A stretch of 64,000 nt of DNA from an uncultured Oscillospiraceae bacterium (GCA_934565795.1 CAKTIM010000003.1:1-64000), one strand, 5' to 3'. Counted from the stretch's first letter, positions 51,112 through 60,615 are shown. The notes: generated from the letters alone by a model not told the origin. Numbers and translations: made by a program.

Positions 51112-52113
51112 ATGATTGCGATTTTAAAACATGGGACTACCCCGGAGCAGACGGGGCATCTGGTGGACTGGCTGAAAAATATGAACCTGGATGTCCACAT
51201 CTCCCAGGGCAAGGAGGTCACCATTCTGGGCCTGGTGGGCGACACCAGCCGGGTGGACATGGAGCTGCTGAACAGCCTGGAGATCGTGGAGGCGGTGAAG
51301 CGGGTCTCTGAGCCGTTCAAGCAGGCCAACCGCAAGTTCCATCCCCGGGACACGGTGGTGGAGGCGGGCGGCTCCAAGATCGGCGGGGGCTACTTTGGCC
51401 TGATCGCCGGCCCCTGCTCGGTAGAGAGCGAGGAGCAGCTGGTGGGCATTGCCCAGGCGGTGAAGGAGGCGGGAGCCAATTTCCTCCGGGGCGGCGCGTT
51501 CAAGCCCCGCACCTCCCCCTATGCCTTCCAGGGTATGGGTGCGGAGGGCATCCGGCTGCTGCTGAAAGCCAAGCAGGCCACGGGGCTTCCCATTGTGACG
51601 GAGCTGATGAACATCAATACGCTGGAGCTTTTTAATGATGTGGACGTGATCCAGATCGGCGCGCGGAATATGCAGAACTTCGACCTTCTGAAGGAGGTGG
51701 GCAGGACGAAAAAGCCGATCCTGCTGAAGCGGGGCCTGGCGAACACCCTGCAGGAGCTGCTGATGAGTGCGGAATATATTATGAGCGAGGGCAACGAAAA
51801 TGTGATCCTGTGTGAGCGGGGGGTGCGCACCTTTGAGACCTACACCCGCAATACCCTGGATCTTTCCGCCGTGCCGGTGCTCCATGAGCTGAGCCATCTG
51901 CCCGTGGTGGTAGATCCCAGCCACGCCACCGGCAAGGCCCGGCTGGTGCCCAGCATGGCCTGCGCCGCGGCTGCCTGCGGGGCGGACGGGCTGATGATCG
52001 AGGTTCACAACGACCCGGAGCACGCCCTGTGCGATGGCGCCCAATCCCTGACCCCCGGCCAGTTTGCGGACGTGAGCCGGAAGGTCATGGAGATTCGAGA
52101 GGTGATGGCATGA
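51112..52113 (+). CDS. aroF: DAHP synthase (3-deoxy-7-phosphoheptulonate synthase), type I-beta
   Basis: The 333-residue enzyme condenses phosphoenolpyruvate with erythrose 4-phosphate. An N-terminal ferredoxin-like regulatory domain (residues 1-70, [13 protein letters not shown]) precedes the barrel with [33 protein letters not shown] and DPSHATG. This layout matches the Thermotoga/Bacillus type, whose extra domain gives feedback control by Tyr or Phe. AAGGAG precedes the start. It is the first structural gene behind the attenuator, and its stop overlaps tyrA. Confidence 0.96.
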   Translation: MIAILKHGTTPEQTGHLVDWLKNMNLDVHISQGKEVTILGLVGDTSRVDMELLNSLEIVEAVKRVSEPFKQANRKFHPRDTVVEAGGSKIGGGYFGLIAGPCSVESEEQLVGIAQAVKEAGANFLRGGAFKPRTSPYAFQGMGAEGIRLLLKAKQATGLPIVTELMNINTLELFNDVDVIQIGARNMQNFDLLKEVGRTKKPILLKRGLANTLQELLMSAEYIMSEGNENVILCERGVRTFETYTRNTLDLSAVPVLHELSHLPVVVDPSHATGKARLVPSMACAAAACGADGLMIEVHNDPEHALCDGAQSLTPGQFADVSRKVMEIREVMA

Positions 52114-52949
52114 CCGTTGGTATTTTGGGCCTGGGCCTGATCGGCGGCTCCCTGGCCAGGGCCTACAAGCTGGCGGGTCACACGGTTTACGCCAAAAATC
52201 TGGAGCCGGAGATGCTCTCCTTTGCCATGCTGGCAGGAGCGGTGGATGGAGCGCTGGATGAGGAAACCATCCCCCGGTGCGACCTGCTTCTGCTGGCCAT
52301 CTACCCGGAGGGCAGCGCGGCATGGCTGGAGAGCAACGGTGAGCGAATCACCCGCGACGCCCTGGTGATCGACTGCTGCGGCACCAAGCAGCTGGTGTGC
52401 AGCCGCTGCTTCCCGGTAGCGCGGCGGTATGGCTTTACCTTTGTGGGCGGGCACCCCATGGCAGGCTCTCAGTTCTCCGGCTTCAAGTACAGCCGGGCAA
52501 CCTTATTTCAGGGCGCGCCCATGGTGCTGGTGCCGCCGGTGTATGACGACATGGCACTGCTCCAGCGGGTGAAGGACGCGCTGGAGCCCTGCGGCTTCGG
52601 CTTCTTCTCCGTAACCACCGCCGAGGCCCACGACCGCATGATTGCCTTTACCTCCCAGATGCCCCACATTCTCAGCAACGCCTTTATCAAGTCCCCCACG
52701 GCGCTGGAGCACAAGGGCTTCTCCGCCGGGAGCTACCGGGATCTGACCCGGGTGGCTTGGCTGAATCCGGGCATGTGGACGGAGCTGTTTCTGGAAAACC
52801 GTGAAAATCTGCTCTTCGAGCTGGATCAGTATATCCGCAGTCTCACCGAATACCGGGACGCCTTACAGGAACGGGACGAGCAGCGGCTCTACCAGCTCCT
52901 GGACGAGGGCAAGCGGCGCAAGGAGGAGGTGGACGGATGCAAAAAGTAA
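52110..52949 (+). CDS. tyrA: Prephenate dehydrogenase
   Basis: The 279-residue enzyme makes 4-hydroxyphenylpyruvate for tyrosine. The NAD-binding motif GLGLIGGSLA is at 6-15, and the substrate region GGHPMAGSQFSGF follows near 110. It is a single-domain form without the C-terminal ACT domain found in many Bacillus homologues. ATG 52110 overlaps the aroF stop (ATGA). Confidence 0.93.
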   Translation: MTVGILGLGLIGGSLARAYKLAGHTVYAKNLEPEMLSFAMLAGAVDGALDEETIPRCDLLLLAIYPEGSAAWLESNGERITRDALVIDCCGTKQLVCSRCFPVARRYGFTFVGGHPMAGSQFSGFKYSRATLFQGAPMVLVPPVYDDMALLQRVKDALEPCGFGFFSVTTAEAHDRMIAFTSQMPHILSNAFIKSPTALEHKGFSAGSYRDLTRVAWLNPGMWTELFLENRENLLFELDQYIRSLTEYRDALQERDEQRLYQLLDEGKRRKEEVDGCKK

Positions 52950-53989
52950 CGGTGCACGCATCCCACGACTATGACATTCTCATTGGCAGCGGTCTGCTGA
53001 CTTCCCTGGGGCAGGAGGCTGCCAGGTGCGTCCGGGGACGGCGGGCATGCATTGTCAGTGAATCCAACGTGTACCCCCTGCATGGGGGCGCGGCGAAGCG
53101 CAGCCTGGAGGCTGCGGGCTTTGAGGTGGTCAGCTATGTCTTTCCCGCCGGGGAGGAAAGCAAGAACGGGCAGACCTATCTCTCCCTCCTGAATTTCCTG
53201 GCAGAGCAGCAGCTGACCCGATCTGACCTTTTGGTTGCCCTGGGCGGCGGCGTGGTGGGAGACCTGACCGGGTTTGCCGCCGCTACGTTCCTGCGGGGCG
53301 TGGCCTTTATCCAGGTGCCCACCACCCTGTTGGCAGCGGTGGATTCCTCCGTGGGCGGCAAGACGGCCATCGACCTGCCCGCCGGGAAGAACCTGGCCGG
53401 GACATTTTACCAGCCGCGGCTGGTGCTCTGCGACACCGACGTGCTCAGCACCCTCCCGCCGGAAATCTTCCGGGACGGCTGCGCGGAGGTCATTAAATAC
53501 GGAATTCTCTATGACCGGGCGTTCTTTGACTACCTGAGAAGCACCGGGCCGGAATTTGACCGGGAGCGGGTCATTCGCCGCTGTGTGGAGCTGAAGCGGG
53601 ATGTGGTGGCAGAGGACGAATTTGATACCGGCGCGCGAATGAAGCTGAACCTGGGACACACCGTGGGACATGGCGTGGAGGCCAGGAGCCGCTTTGCTGT
53701 TTCCCATGGCCGGGCCGTTGCCATCGGTATCGCCATCGTCAGCCGGGCCGCCGCTCAAAGCGGTATGCTCTCACCGTCGGATGCACAGGCCATTGTAAGC
53801 ACACTGGATGCCTATGGCCTGCCCATCGCAACGGAATTTTCCGCCCGGGAGCTGGCCCATTACATGCTCTCCGATAAAAAGCGCAGCGGCGGCACGGTCA
53901 GCCTGATTATCCCCAGGGCCATCGGCTGCTGCGACATTGTGCCCACGCCGGTTGAGGCGCTGGAGGATTTTGTGGAAGCGGGGCTGTGA
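52937..53989 (+). CDS. aroB: 3-dehydroquinate synthase
   Basis: The 350-residue NAD-dependent enzyme closes DAHP to 3-dehydroquinate. The family motifs are ALGGGVVGDLTGFAAATFLRG, QVPTTLLA, DSSVGGKTAID and the metal ligands in LNLGHTVGHGVE. GAGGAGG precedes the start, and the frame overlaps the end of tyrA. Confidence 0.96.
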   Translation: MQKVTVHASHDYDILIGSGLLTSLGQEAARCVRGRRACIVSESNVYPLHGGAAKRSLEAAGFEVVSYVFPAGEESKNGQTYLSLLNFLAEQQLTRSDLLVALGGGVVGDLTGFAAATFLRGVAFIQVPTTLLAAVDSSVGGKTAIDLPAGKNLAGTFYQPRLVLCDTDVLSTLPPEIFRDGCAEVIKYGILYDRAFFDYLRSTGPEFDRERVIRRCVELKRDVVAEDEFDTGARMKLNLGHTVGHGVEARSRFAVSHGRAVAIGIAIVSRAAAQSGMLSPSDAQAIVSTLDAYGLPIATEFSARELAHYMLSDKKRSGGTVSLIIPRAIGCCDIVPTPVEALEDFVEAGL

Positions 53990-53991
53990 GT

Positions 53992-55188
53992 ATGGATATC
54001 ACCATCAGGCCGGGGAAGCTGGCGGGCACGGTGCGGGCCATTCCCTCCAAATCCCAGGCCCACCGCATGCTGATCTGCGCCGCCTTTGCCCATCGCGGGA
54101 CGGCGCTGCGCTGCCCGGAGACCAACCGGGATATCGACGCCACCGTCCAGTGCCTGAACGCTCTGGGGGCGAAGATCACCCGGAGGCCGGAGGGCTTTGA
54201 AGTAGCGCCGGTGGCGGCGCCTCCTGCCCAGGCGGCCCTTCCCTGCCAGGACAGCGGCTCCACCCTGCGCTTCCTGCTGCCGGCGGCCGGCGCTCTGGGC
54301 TGCGACACCACTTTTTATATGACCGGGCGGCTGCCCCAACGGCCCCTTTCCCCGCTGTGGGAGGAGATGGAGCGCATGGGCTGTACCCTCAGCCGCCCCA
54401 CGGCGGATACCATCCGCTGCCAGGGAAAGCTGCGGGCAGGAACCTACACCCTCAGCGGCGGCATTTCCAGCCAGTTTATCACGGGGCTGCTGCTGGCGGG
54501 GGCGCTGATCCCCGGCGGCTGCGGCATTCAAATCACCGGCAGGCTGGAATCCGCCCCCTATGTGGATATGACCCTGCTGGCCATGAAGCGCTTCGGCGTT
54601 GACGTGAAGAACTTTTCCATCCCCGCCGGACAGGGCTATTCCTCCCCCGGCGCGGTAACGGTGGAGGGGGACTGGAGCAACGGCGCGTTCTTCCTGGCGG
54701 CTGCGGCGCTGGGAAGCCCTGTCAGCGTCGAAAATCTGAACCCGGACTCCCCTCAGGGCGACCGGGCGGCAGCAGCGCTGCTTCCGGGGCTGCGGGAAAG
54801 GCTGACCATCGACGCCTCCGACATTCCCGACCTGGTGCCCATCCTGGCCGTGGTTGCCGCCTGTAACCGAGGCGCGGTATTTACCAACATCGCGCGGCTG
54901 CGGCTGAAGGAATCCGACCGGGTGGAATCGGTAAGGGAAATGATTTGCGCCCTGGGCGGTCAGGCGGAGGCGGATGAAGCCAGGCTGACCGTCCACGGCA
55001 CCGGCCTGACCGGCGGCACGGTGAATGCGAGGAACGATCACCGCATCGCCATGTCGGCGGCCATTGCCGCCACGGCCTGCACAGAAAACGTGACCATCCT
55101 GGGGGCGGAATGCGTGGAAAAATCCTACCCCCGATTCTTTGAAGAATACAAACAGCTGGGAGGACGCTATGAGCAGTACCTACGGTGA
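53992..55188 (+). CDS. aroA: EPSP synthase (3-phosphoshikimate 1-carboxyvinyltransferase)
   Basis: The 398-residue enzyme is recognised by PSKSQAHRMLICAAFA, DSGSTLRFLLPAAGALG, SSQFITGLLLAGAL, LRLKESDR and RNDHRIAMSAAIAA. It adds the enolpyruvyl group of PEP to shikimate 3-phosphate. It starts 2 bp after the aroB stop, and its end overlaps aroC by 20 bp. Coding on GC-rich core codons is continuous with its neighbours. Confidence 0.95.
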   Translation: MDITIRPGKLAGTVRAIPSKSQAHRMLICAAFAHRGTALRCPETNRDIDATVQCLNALGAKITRRPEGFEVAPVAAPPAQAALPCQDSGSTLRFLLPAAGALGCDTTFYMTGRLPQRPLSPLWEEMERMGCTLSRPTADTIRCQGKLRAGTYTLSGGISSQFITGLLLAGALIPGGCGIQITGRLESAPYVDMTLLAMKRFGVDVKNFSIPAGQGYSSPGAVTVEGDWSNGAFFLAAAALGSPVSVENLNPDSPQGDRAAAALLPGLRERLTIDASDIPDLVPILAVVAACNRGAVFTNIARLRLKESDRVESVREMICALGGQAEADEARLTVHGTGLTGGTVNARNDHRIAMSAAIAATACTENVTILGAECVEKSYPRFFEEYKQLGGRYEQYLR

Positions 55189-56269
55189 ACACATCAAGCT
55201 ATCCATCTTCGGCCAGTCCCACGGCCCGGCCATCGGCATGACCCTGGACGGCGTTCCGGCGGGTCTATCGGTGGATCTGGAGCGGCTGCAGGCCTTTCTC
55301 AGCCGCCGCGCGCCGGGGCAGAATGATTTTTCCACCCCCCGCGCCGAGGCGGACAGGCCGGAATTTCTCAGCGGCCTCCTGGATGGCCGCACCTGCGGCG
55401 CGCCCATTGCCGCCATTATCCGCAACACCAACACCCGCTCCGGGGATTACGCCAACCTGAAGGACTGCCCCCGCCCCGGCCACGCGGACTATACCGCCCA
55501 GGTCAAGTATCACGGCTTTCAGGACAGCGCCGGGGGCGGCCACTTCTCCGGCCGCCTGACCGCTCCGCTGTGCATTGCCGGAGGGCTGTGCATGCAGTGG
55601 CTGGAGGCGCAGGGCATCCGCATTGCCGCCCACATTGCCGCCATTGAGCATGTGAGCGACGCGCCGTTTGACCCGCTGCATCCCCAGCTGGATGCCGTCC
55701 ATACGGATTTCCCGGTGCTGGACGCGGCGGCAGGCGCCGAAATGCGGGAGGCCGTGGCAAGGGCCAAGCAGGCGCAGGACAGCGTGGGCGGCATCATTGA
55801 ATGCGCCGCCACCGGCCTTCCGGCAGGGCTGGGCGAGCCAATGTTCGGCGGCGTGGAGAATCGGATCGCCCAGATCGTTTATGGCATCCCCGCCGTCAAG
55901 GGAGTGGAATTTGGCATTGGATTTGCCGCAGCCGGACTGCGGGGCAGCCAGAATAACGATGATTTCCGCATGGATGCTGGCCGGGTGGTCACCGCCACCA
56001 ACAACTGCGGCGGCATTCTGGGGGGCATCACCAACGGCATGCCCCTGCTCTTCCGGGTGGCCGTCAAGCCCACGCCATCCATTTCGGCTCCTCAGCACAG
56101 CGTCTGCCTTACCCAGGGAACAGATCAAACGCTGACCGTCAAGGGCCGCCACGATCCCTGCATCGTGCCCCGCGCCGTCCCCGTGGTGGAGGCGGCGGCG
56201 GCCATTGCGCTGTTTGACCTGATGCTGGGATGGAACAAAGAAAGGGAGGTTTTCCATGGATATAACTGA
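55169..56269 (+). CDS. aroC: Chorismate synthase
   Basis: The 366-residue FMN-dependent enzyme starts with SSTYGEHIKLSIFGQSHGPAIG and has TRSGDYANLKDCPRPGHADYTAQVKYHG, GGGHFSGRLTAPL and GSQNNDDFRMDAG. It produces chorismate, the branch point for Phe, Tyr and Trp. GGGAGG precedes ATG 55169. Confidence 0.96.
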   Translation: MSSTYGEHIKLSIFGQSHGPAIGMTLDGVPAGLSVDLERLQAFLSRRAPGQNDFSTPRAEADRPEFLSGLLDGRTCGAPIAAIIRNTNTRSGDYANLKDCPRPGHADYTAQVKYHGFQDSAGGGHFSGRLTAPLCIAGGLCMQWLEAQGIRIAAHIAAIEHVSDAPFDPLHPQLDAVHTDFPVLDAAAGAEMREAVARAKQAQDSVGGIIECAATGLPAGLGEPMFGGVENRIAQIVYGIPAVKGVEFGIGFAAAGLRGSQNNDDFRMDAGRVVTATNNCGGILGGITNGMPLLFRVAVKPTPSISAPQHSVCLTQGTDQTLTVKGRHDPCIVPRAVPVVEAAAAIALFDLMLGWNKEREVFHGYN

Positions 56270-57398
56270 ATTGCGCAGTGAAATCGACAGAATCGACGAC
56301 GAGCTTTTGAAGCTCTTCTGCGCCCGGATGGAAATTTCCGCCCAGGTAGCGGACTATAAGCGTGAGCGCAATCTGCCCATCCTCGTCCCTGCGCGGGAGC
56401 GGGAGATTTTGCAGAATGTGGCTCAAAAGGCTGGCCCCGAAATGGCGGGCTACGCCCGGGGACTGTATTCCACCATTCTGGAGCTGAGCCGGGGCTACCA
56501 GGCCAAGCGCAACGAAAAGGAAACGCCCCTGTTCCGGCAGATCACCGCCGCCATCGAAAGCACCCCGAAGCTCTTCCCCCGCGCCCCCATGGTGGCCTGT
56601 CAGGGAGTGGAGGGCGCTTATTCCCAGCTGGCCTGCGAAAAAATCTTCCCCAGTCCCATGATCCTCTATTTCAAGAATTTCGAGGGCGTATTCTCCTCCA
56701 TTGAAAAGGGCATGTGTCAGTATGGCATCTTGCCCATTGAGAATTCCACCGCCGGCTCCGTGAACCAGGTGTACGACCTGATGATCCAGCACAATTTTTC
56801 CATCGTCCGCACCTTCCGGCTGAAGGTTGACCACAATCTGCTGGTAAACCCCGGCACCAGGCTGGAGGACATCCAGGAAATCTATTCCCACCAGCAGGCC
56901 ATCAGTCAGTGCGCCGGATTCCTGAGCAGGCTGCCCAATGTCAACGTCATGGCGGTGGAGAATACCGCCGTGGCGGCGGAGATGGTGTCCTCCTCCGGCA
57001 GGAAGGATGTGGCGGCCCTGAGCAGCCGCTCCTGCGCCCAGCTGTACGGGCTGACCAACCTGGCCCCCAGCGTCCAGGACAAGGGCAACAACCGCACCCG
57101 GTTCATCTGCATCAGCAAGAATCTGGAAATCTACCCCGGCGCGGACAAGACCAGCATTATGATGATCCTGCCCCACAAGCCCGGCGCGCTGTATAAGGTG
57201 CTGGCCCGGCTGTATACCCTGGGCATCAACGTGACCAAGCTGGAATCCCGCCCGCTGCCCGACCGGGAGTTTGAATTTATGTTTTATTTCGACCTGGAAA
57301 CCTCCATCTATTCCGAGGAATTTGTGCAGCTGATGTGCGAACTGGATGATTTCTGCGAGGAATTCAAATATCTGGGCAGCTATTACGAGGTGGTTTAG
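56256..57398 (+). CDS. pheA: Bifunctional chorismate mutase/prephenate dehydratase
   Basis: The 380-residue protein has an AroQ-type chorismate mutase at residues 1-85 (LRSEIDRIDDELLKLFCARM). A prephenate dehydratase follows (VACQGVEGAYSQLA, YGILPIENSTAGSVNQVYDLM, DKGNNRTRFICI). A C-terminal ACT domain (SIMMILPHKPGALYKVLARLYTLGINVTKLESRP) should bind phenylalanine for feedback inhibition. AAGGGAGG precedes the start, which overlaps aroC. Confidence 0.95.
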   Translation: MDITELRSEIDRIDDELLKLFCARMEISAQVADYKRERNLPILVPAREREILQNVAQKAGPEMAGYARGLYSTILELSRGYQAKRNEKETPLFRQITAAIESTPKLFPRAPMVACQGVEGAYSQLACEKIFPSPMILYFKNFEGVFSSIEKGMCQYGILPIENSTAGSVNQVYDLMIQHNFSIVRTFRLKVDHNLLVNPGTRLEDIQEIYSHQQAISQCAGFLSRLPNVNVMAVENTAVAAEMVSSSGRKDVAALSSRSCAQLYGLTNLAPSVQDKGNNRTRFICISKNLEIYPGADKTSIMMILPHKPGALYKVLARLYTLGINVTKLESRPLPDREFEFMFYFDLETSIYSEEFVQLMCELDDFCEEFKYLGSYYEVV

Positions 57399-57399
57399 C

Positions 57400-58626
57400 A
57401 TGAACTGCGGATTGCTTGGAAGAAAGCTGGGCCACAGCTATTCCCCCCAGATTCACGCCCACCTGGGGAGCTACCGCTACGCGCTTTTTGAAAAGGAGCC
57501 GGAGGAGCTGGAAGATTTCCTGAAAAGCGGAGACTTTACCGGCCTGAATGTGACCATCCCCTACAAAAAGGACGTTATCCCCTATCTGGACGAGCTGTCA
57601 CCGGCGGCCCGCCGCCTGGGGGCGGTGAACACCATCGTGCGCAGGCCGGACGGACGCCTGGTGGGCCACAATACGGATTACTTTGGCTTTCAGTGGCTTG
57701 TGAAAAAAAGCGGTCTGGCGGTGGCAGGAAAAAAGGTGCTGGTTCTGGGCAGCGGCGGCGCGTCCAATACGGCAGTGGCAGCGTTGGAGGAGCTGGGGGC
57801 AGATGTGGTGGTGATCTCCCGCTCCGGCGAAAACAATTATGAGAATTTAGGCCGCCACGCCGACGCCTCTGTGATCGTCAATACCACCCCGGTGGGCATG
57901 TACCCCCACACCGGCAAAAGCCCCCTGAGCCTGGAGCATTTCCCGGCGCTGGAGGGGGTGCTGGACGTGGTGTATAACCCGGCCAGGACACAGATTCTGC
58001 TGGACGCATCCACCCGGGGCCTTGTTACGGAAAACGGCCTGTGGATGCTGGTGGCTCAGGCCAAGGAAAGCGCCGAGTGGTTCACCGGCCGCAAAATTGA
58101 GGACACGGTGATTGCCCGAATTCATCACGCTCTGCGGCAGCAAATGGAGAATATCATCCTCATCGGCATGCCCGGATGCGGAAAAACCACCGTCGGGCAG
58201 CAGCTTGCACAGGCGCTGGGCCGGAGCTTTGTCGACGCGGACGAGGTGCTGGAGGCAAGGGTTGGCCGGAAAATCACCCAGATCATTCCCACCGAGGGCG
58301 AAGCAGCCTTCCGCGCACTGGAAACGGAAACCCTGGCAGAGCTGGGGCGGCAAAGCGGCCTGGTGATCGCCACCGGCGGCGGCTGCGTCACCCAGCAGCG
58401 CAATTTTGACCTGCTTCACCAGAACGGCACCGTTTTCTGGCTGACCCGGGATCTGCGCAAGCTGCCCACCGATGGCCGTCCCCTGTCCCAGGCAGGCAAG
58501 CTCAGCGAAATGTTCGCGCAGCGCCAGCCGCTGTACCGGCGCTTTGCGGACTGGGAAATCTCCAACGACGGCCCTATTGAGGAAACCTTAAAGGCGATCC
58601 TGCAAAAATGGGAGGAAACCACATGA
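57400..58626 (+). CDS. aroE: Fusion of shikimate dehydrogenase and shikimate kinase
   Basis: The 408-residue protein is two consecutive enzymes of the pathway. Residues 1-245 are shikimate dehydrogenase (GRKLGHSYSPQIH, NVTIPYK, GAVNTIV, NTDYFGF and GSGGASNTAV). Residues 247-408 are shikimate kinase (ENIILIGMPGCGKTTVGQQLA with a Walker A, the shikimate-binding FVDADEVLE and TGGG). It starts 1 bp after the pheA stop. The order dehydrogenase-kinase allows product hand-over between domains. Confidence 0.95.
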   Translation: MNCGLLGRKLGHSYSPQIHAHLGSYRYALFEKEPEELEDFLKSGDFTGLNVTIPYKKDVIPYLDELSPAARRLGAVNTIVRRPDGRLVGHNTDYFGFQWLVKKSGLAVAGKKVLVLGSGGASNTAVAALEELGADVVVISRSGENNYENLGRHADASVIVNTTPVGMYPHTGKSPLSLEHFPALEGVLDVVYNPARTQILLDASTRGLVTENGLWMLVAQAKESAEWFTGRKIEDTVIARIHHALRQQMENIILIGMPGCGKTTVGQQLAQALGRSFVDADEVLEARVGRKITQIIPTEGEAAFRALETETLAELGRQSGLVIATGGGCVTQQRNFDLLHQNGTVFWLTRDLRKLPTDGRPLSQAGKLSEMFAQRQPLYRRFADWEISNDGPIEETLKAILQKWEETT

Positions 58627-59051
58627 AAATTCTCGTAATCAACGGCCCCAACCTGAACCTTCTCGGCATTCGGGAGCCGGATATCTATGGCAAAAACACC
58701 TTCGCCGACCTGCTGCGCCTGCTTTCCGTCTGGGGAAAGGAGCTGGGGGTGGAGGTCGAGCAGTACCAGAGCAACCACGAGGGCGATCTGGTGGATAAAA
58801 TCCAGCAGGCCTACGGAAAGTTCGACGGCATCGTCATCAACCCCGCCGCCTACACCCACACCAGCGTGGCCATTCTGGACGCGCTGAAGGCGGTGGCCAT
58901 CCCGGCGGTGGAGGTGCACATCTCCGATGTGGACGCAAGGGAGCCGTTCCGCCATATCTCCTACGCAGGCATGGCCTGCAAGCACACCATCAAGGGCCAG
59001 GGCTTCGACGGCTACCGCCAGGCGATGCAGTGGCTGGCAGAGCACCGTTAA
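58623..59051 (+). CDS. aroQ: Type II 3-dehydroquinate dehydratase
   Basis: The 142-residue enzyme begins MKILVINGPNLNLLGIREPDIYG and has QSNHEGDLVDKIQQA, INPAAYTHTSVAILDAL and VEVHISDVDAREPFRH. This is the dodecameric type II enzyme, which converts 3-dehydroquinate to 3-dehydroshikimate. ATG 58623 overlaps the preceding stop (ATGA). It completes all seven shikimate steps in the operon. Confidence 0.96.
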   Translation: MKILVINGPNLNLLGIREPDIYGKNTFADLLRLLSVWGKELGVEVEQYQSNHEGDLVDKIQQAYGKFDGIVINPAAYTHTSVAILDALKAVAIPAVEVHISDVDAREPFRHISYAGMACKHTIKGQGFDGYRQAMQWLAEHR

Positions 59052-59058
59052 CCGCAAA

Positions 59059-59098
59059 CCGGGCAGGGAGCGCACACAGCGCATCCCTGCCCGGACGT
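59059..59098 (+). terminator. Terminator of the aro operon
   Basis: CCGGGCAGGGA (59059-59069) and TCCCTGCCCGG (59084-59094) form an 11-bp stem just after aroQ. The following sequence has only a short T-rich stretch and runs into the convergent MFS gene. Confidence 0.7.
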
Positions 59099-59099
59099 C

Positions 59100-60287
59100 T
59101 TATCTGTTCTCTTTTCGGTAAACGCCGCGGTAGACGCAGCCCAGGAGCATGGCCAGCGCATAGGCGGCAAAGGCCAGCACAAAGGGGAGCATTACCCCCA
59201 GCTTGTAGATCAGCCCGGCGAACAGCGCCCCAAAGATGCCGCCCAGGGAATACATGGCCTGGTAAAAGCCCATCAGAATACTGCCGCTGTGATCGTCAGC
59301 CCGCATGGCCACCATGGATTGCAGCAGCACCAGGCGAATGACATTCACGCTGCTGTAGAGAATATATATGCCCACAAAAACCGCCTGCGCGTCCCACACC
59401 AGGATCAGCCCCAGCATCAGGGTGCACACCGCCAGGATGTGCAGAAAGCTTTTGTTGATATTGGTCTTGCGCTGCATCTGGATGCATACGGTGGCGTTCA
59501 GCACCAGCGTCAGCAGGGCAATGATGCCCTTGAAGGTGCCATTGTAGGCCGAGGACATGCCGAACTGATCCTTGATATAATAATTGAAGCACTGCTCATA
59601 GGAATTGTGCCCGATGGAGGATACCGCCACAATCGCAAACACCAGCGCCAGGGGCACAGTCATGTACTGTCTGGCAGCGCCGAAGGCGTGAAACGGATCG
59701 GCCTCCCGCAGGGAAAGCCGCCCGCTCTGCCGGACGGGCTGCCCATCCCGGCAGACGATGAAAAAGAGCACACCGCACGCCGCCAGGAGCACCACCTGCC
59801 AGAAGCAGGCGAATTCCGTGGAAACCAGCCCCATCATGCCGCCCAGGAAAAAGCCTCCCGCCAGCGCAACGGAATGAGCGGTCTCCAGCGCGGTCAGATA
59901 CCGGCTTCGCTGAGCGCCGCTGTCCGCGCAGCGGATGCAGTAGCTTGCAAAGGTGGTGTAGCAGCCGCTGATAAAAACGCCCGCAAACATCCGCCCCAGC
60001 ACGATCAGCCATTCACTGTAGGCCAGCATGAAAATCAGCTGCCCCAGCGCATAGCCCATGCAGGAGATCAGCAGAATTTTACGGGTCGACCAGTAATCCG
60101 ACAGCTTCCCCCACAGCGGCGCAAACAGGAAATTCATCACATTCATCGCCGCAAAGGCCACCCCAAACATAGAGCTATCCAGCCCCCGCTCCACAATCAG
60201 CGCAGGCGTAACCGGGTGAACAAAATTCGCCGCCAAATTAAACAGCACCGTCAGCGCCAAAAAACCATAAAACCGCCTATTCTTCAC
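59100..60287 (-). CDS. MFS transporter
   Basis: The 395-residue membrane protein has about twelve segments, with the MFS loop motif LWGKLSDYWSTRK after the second segment and RMFAGVFISGCYTTFASYCI near the fourth. I use GTG 60287 (MKNRRFYGFLALTVLF), where the hydrophobic N-terminus begins. The frame is open upstream, but that part has no membrane-protein character and lies beyond the promoter. Substrate and direction are unknown. Confidence 0.82.
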   Translation of the reverse strand: MKNRRFYGFLALTVLFNLAANFVHPVTPALIVERGLDSSMFGVAFAAMNVMNFLFAPLWGKLSDYWSTRKILLISCMGYALGQLIFMLAYSEWLIVLGRMFAGVFISGCYTTFASYCIRCADSGAQRSRYLTALETAHSVALAGGFFLGGMMGLVSTEFACFWQVVLLAACGVLFFIVCRDGQPVRQSGRLSLREADPFHAFGAARQYMTVPLALVFAIVAVSSIGHNSYEQCFNYYIKDQFGMSSAYNGTFKGIIALLTLVLNATVCIQMQRKTNINKSFLHILAVCTLMLGLILVWDAQAVFVGIYILYSSVNVIRLVLLQSMVAMRADDHSGSILMGFYQAMYSLGGIFGALFAGLIYKLGVMLPFVLAFAAYALAMLLGCVYRGVYRKENR

Positions 60288-60615
60288 CGTGCATCTTTCT
60301 TTCTTGATTCGGAATGGGTAAAGTATAGCACATCTTTCCTGAAAAGGGAAGCAAATTGCCCGGAAACGATCCCGATTCCTCTTATAGAGGCTTTTCGCCA
60401 GACTTCTCTGTAAATGTTCCGAAAATTCCACGCATCCAAAGCCTCTGCTCCGATTATTGTCTGATTATCCTTTTAACCGTCCCCGGCGTCAATCAAAATT
60501 TTCTCAATCCTTTCCACCTTTTCCGCAAAAAGTCAGGCATTTCTCCATAAAAAGCGCACAACCTATGACTGCGGAAACAAAACCGCGAAAGAGAATGGAA
60601 AAGGAGAGAAACATT
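60288..60615. other. Intergenic region between divergent MFS and spore-protein genes
   Basis: On the minus strand an extended -10 box (TGCTATACT, TATACT at 60327-60322) is the likely MFS promoter, with no good -35 box. I could not find a convincing sigma-G promoter for the spore protein. Nothing else is recognised. Confidence 0.4.

Noticed and set aside
51124..52323. 400-codon open frame antisense to aroF and tyrA
   Set aside because: It lies opposite two well-identified enzymes and shows no motif or ribosome binding site.
60288..60431. N-terminal extension of the MFS protein
   Set aside because: The extension would begin upstream of the likely -10 box and lacks membrane-protein features.
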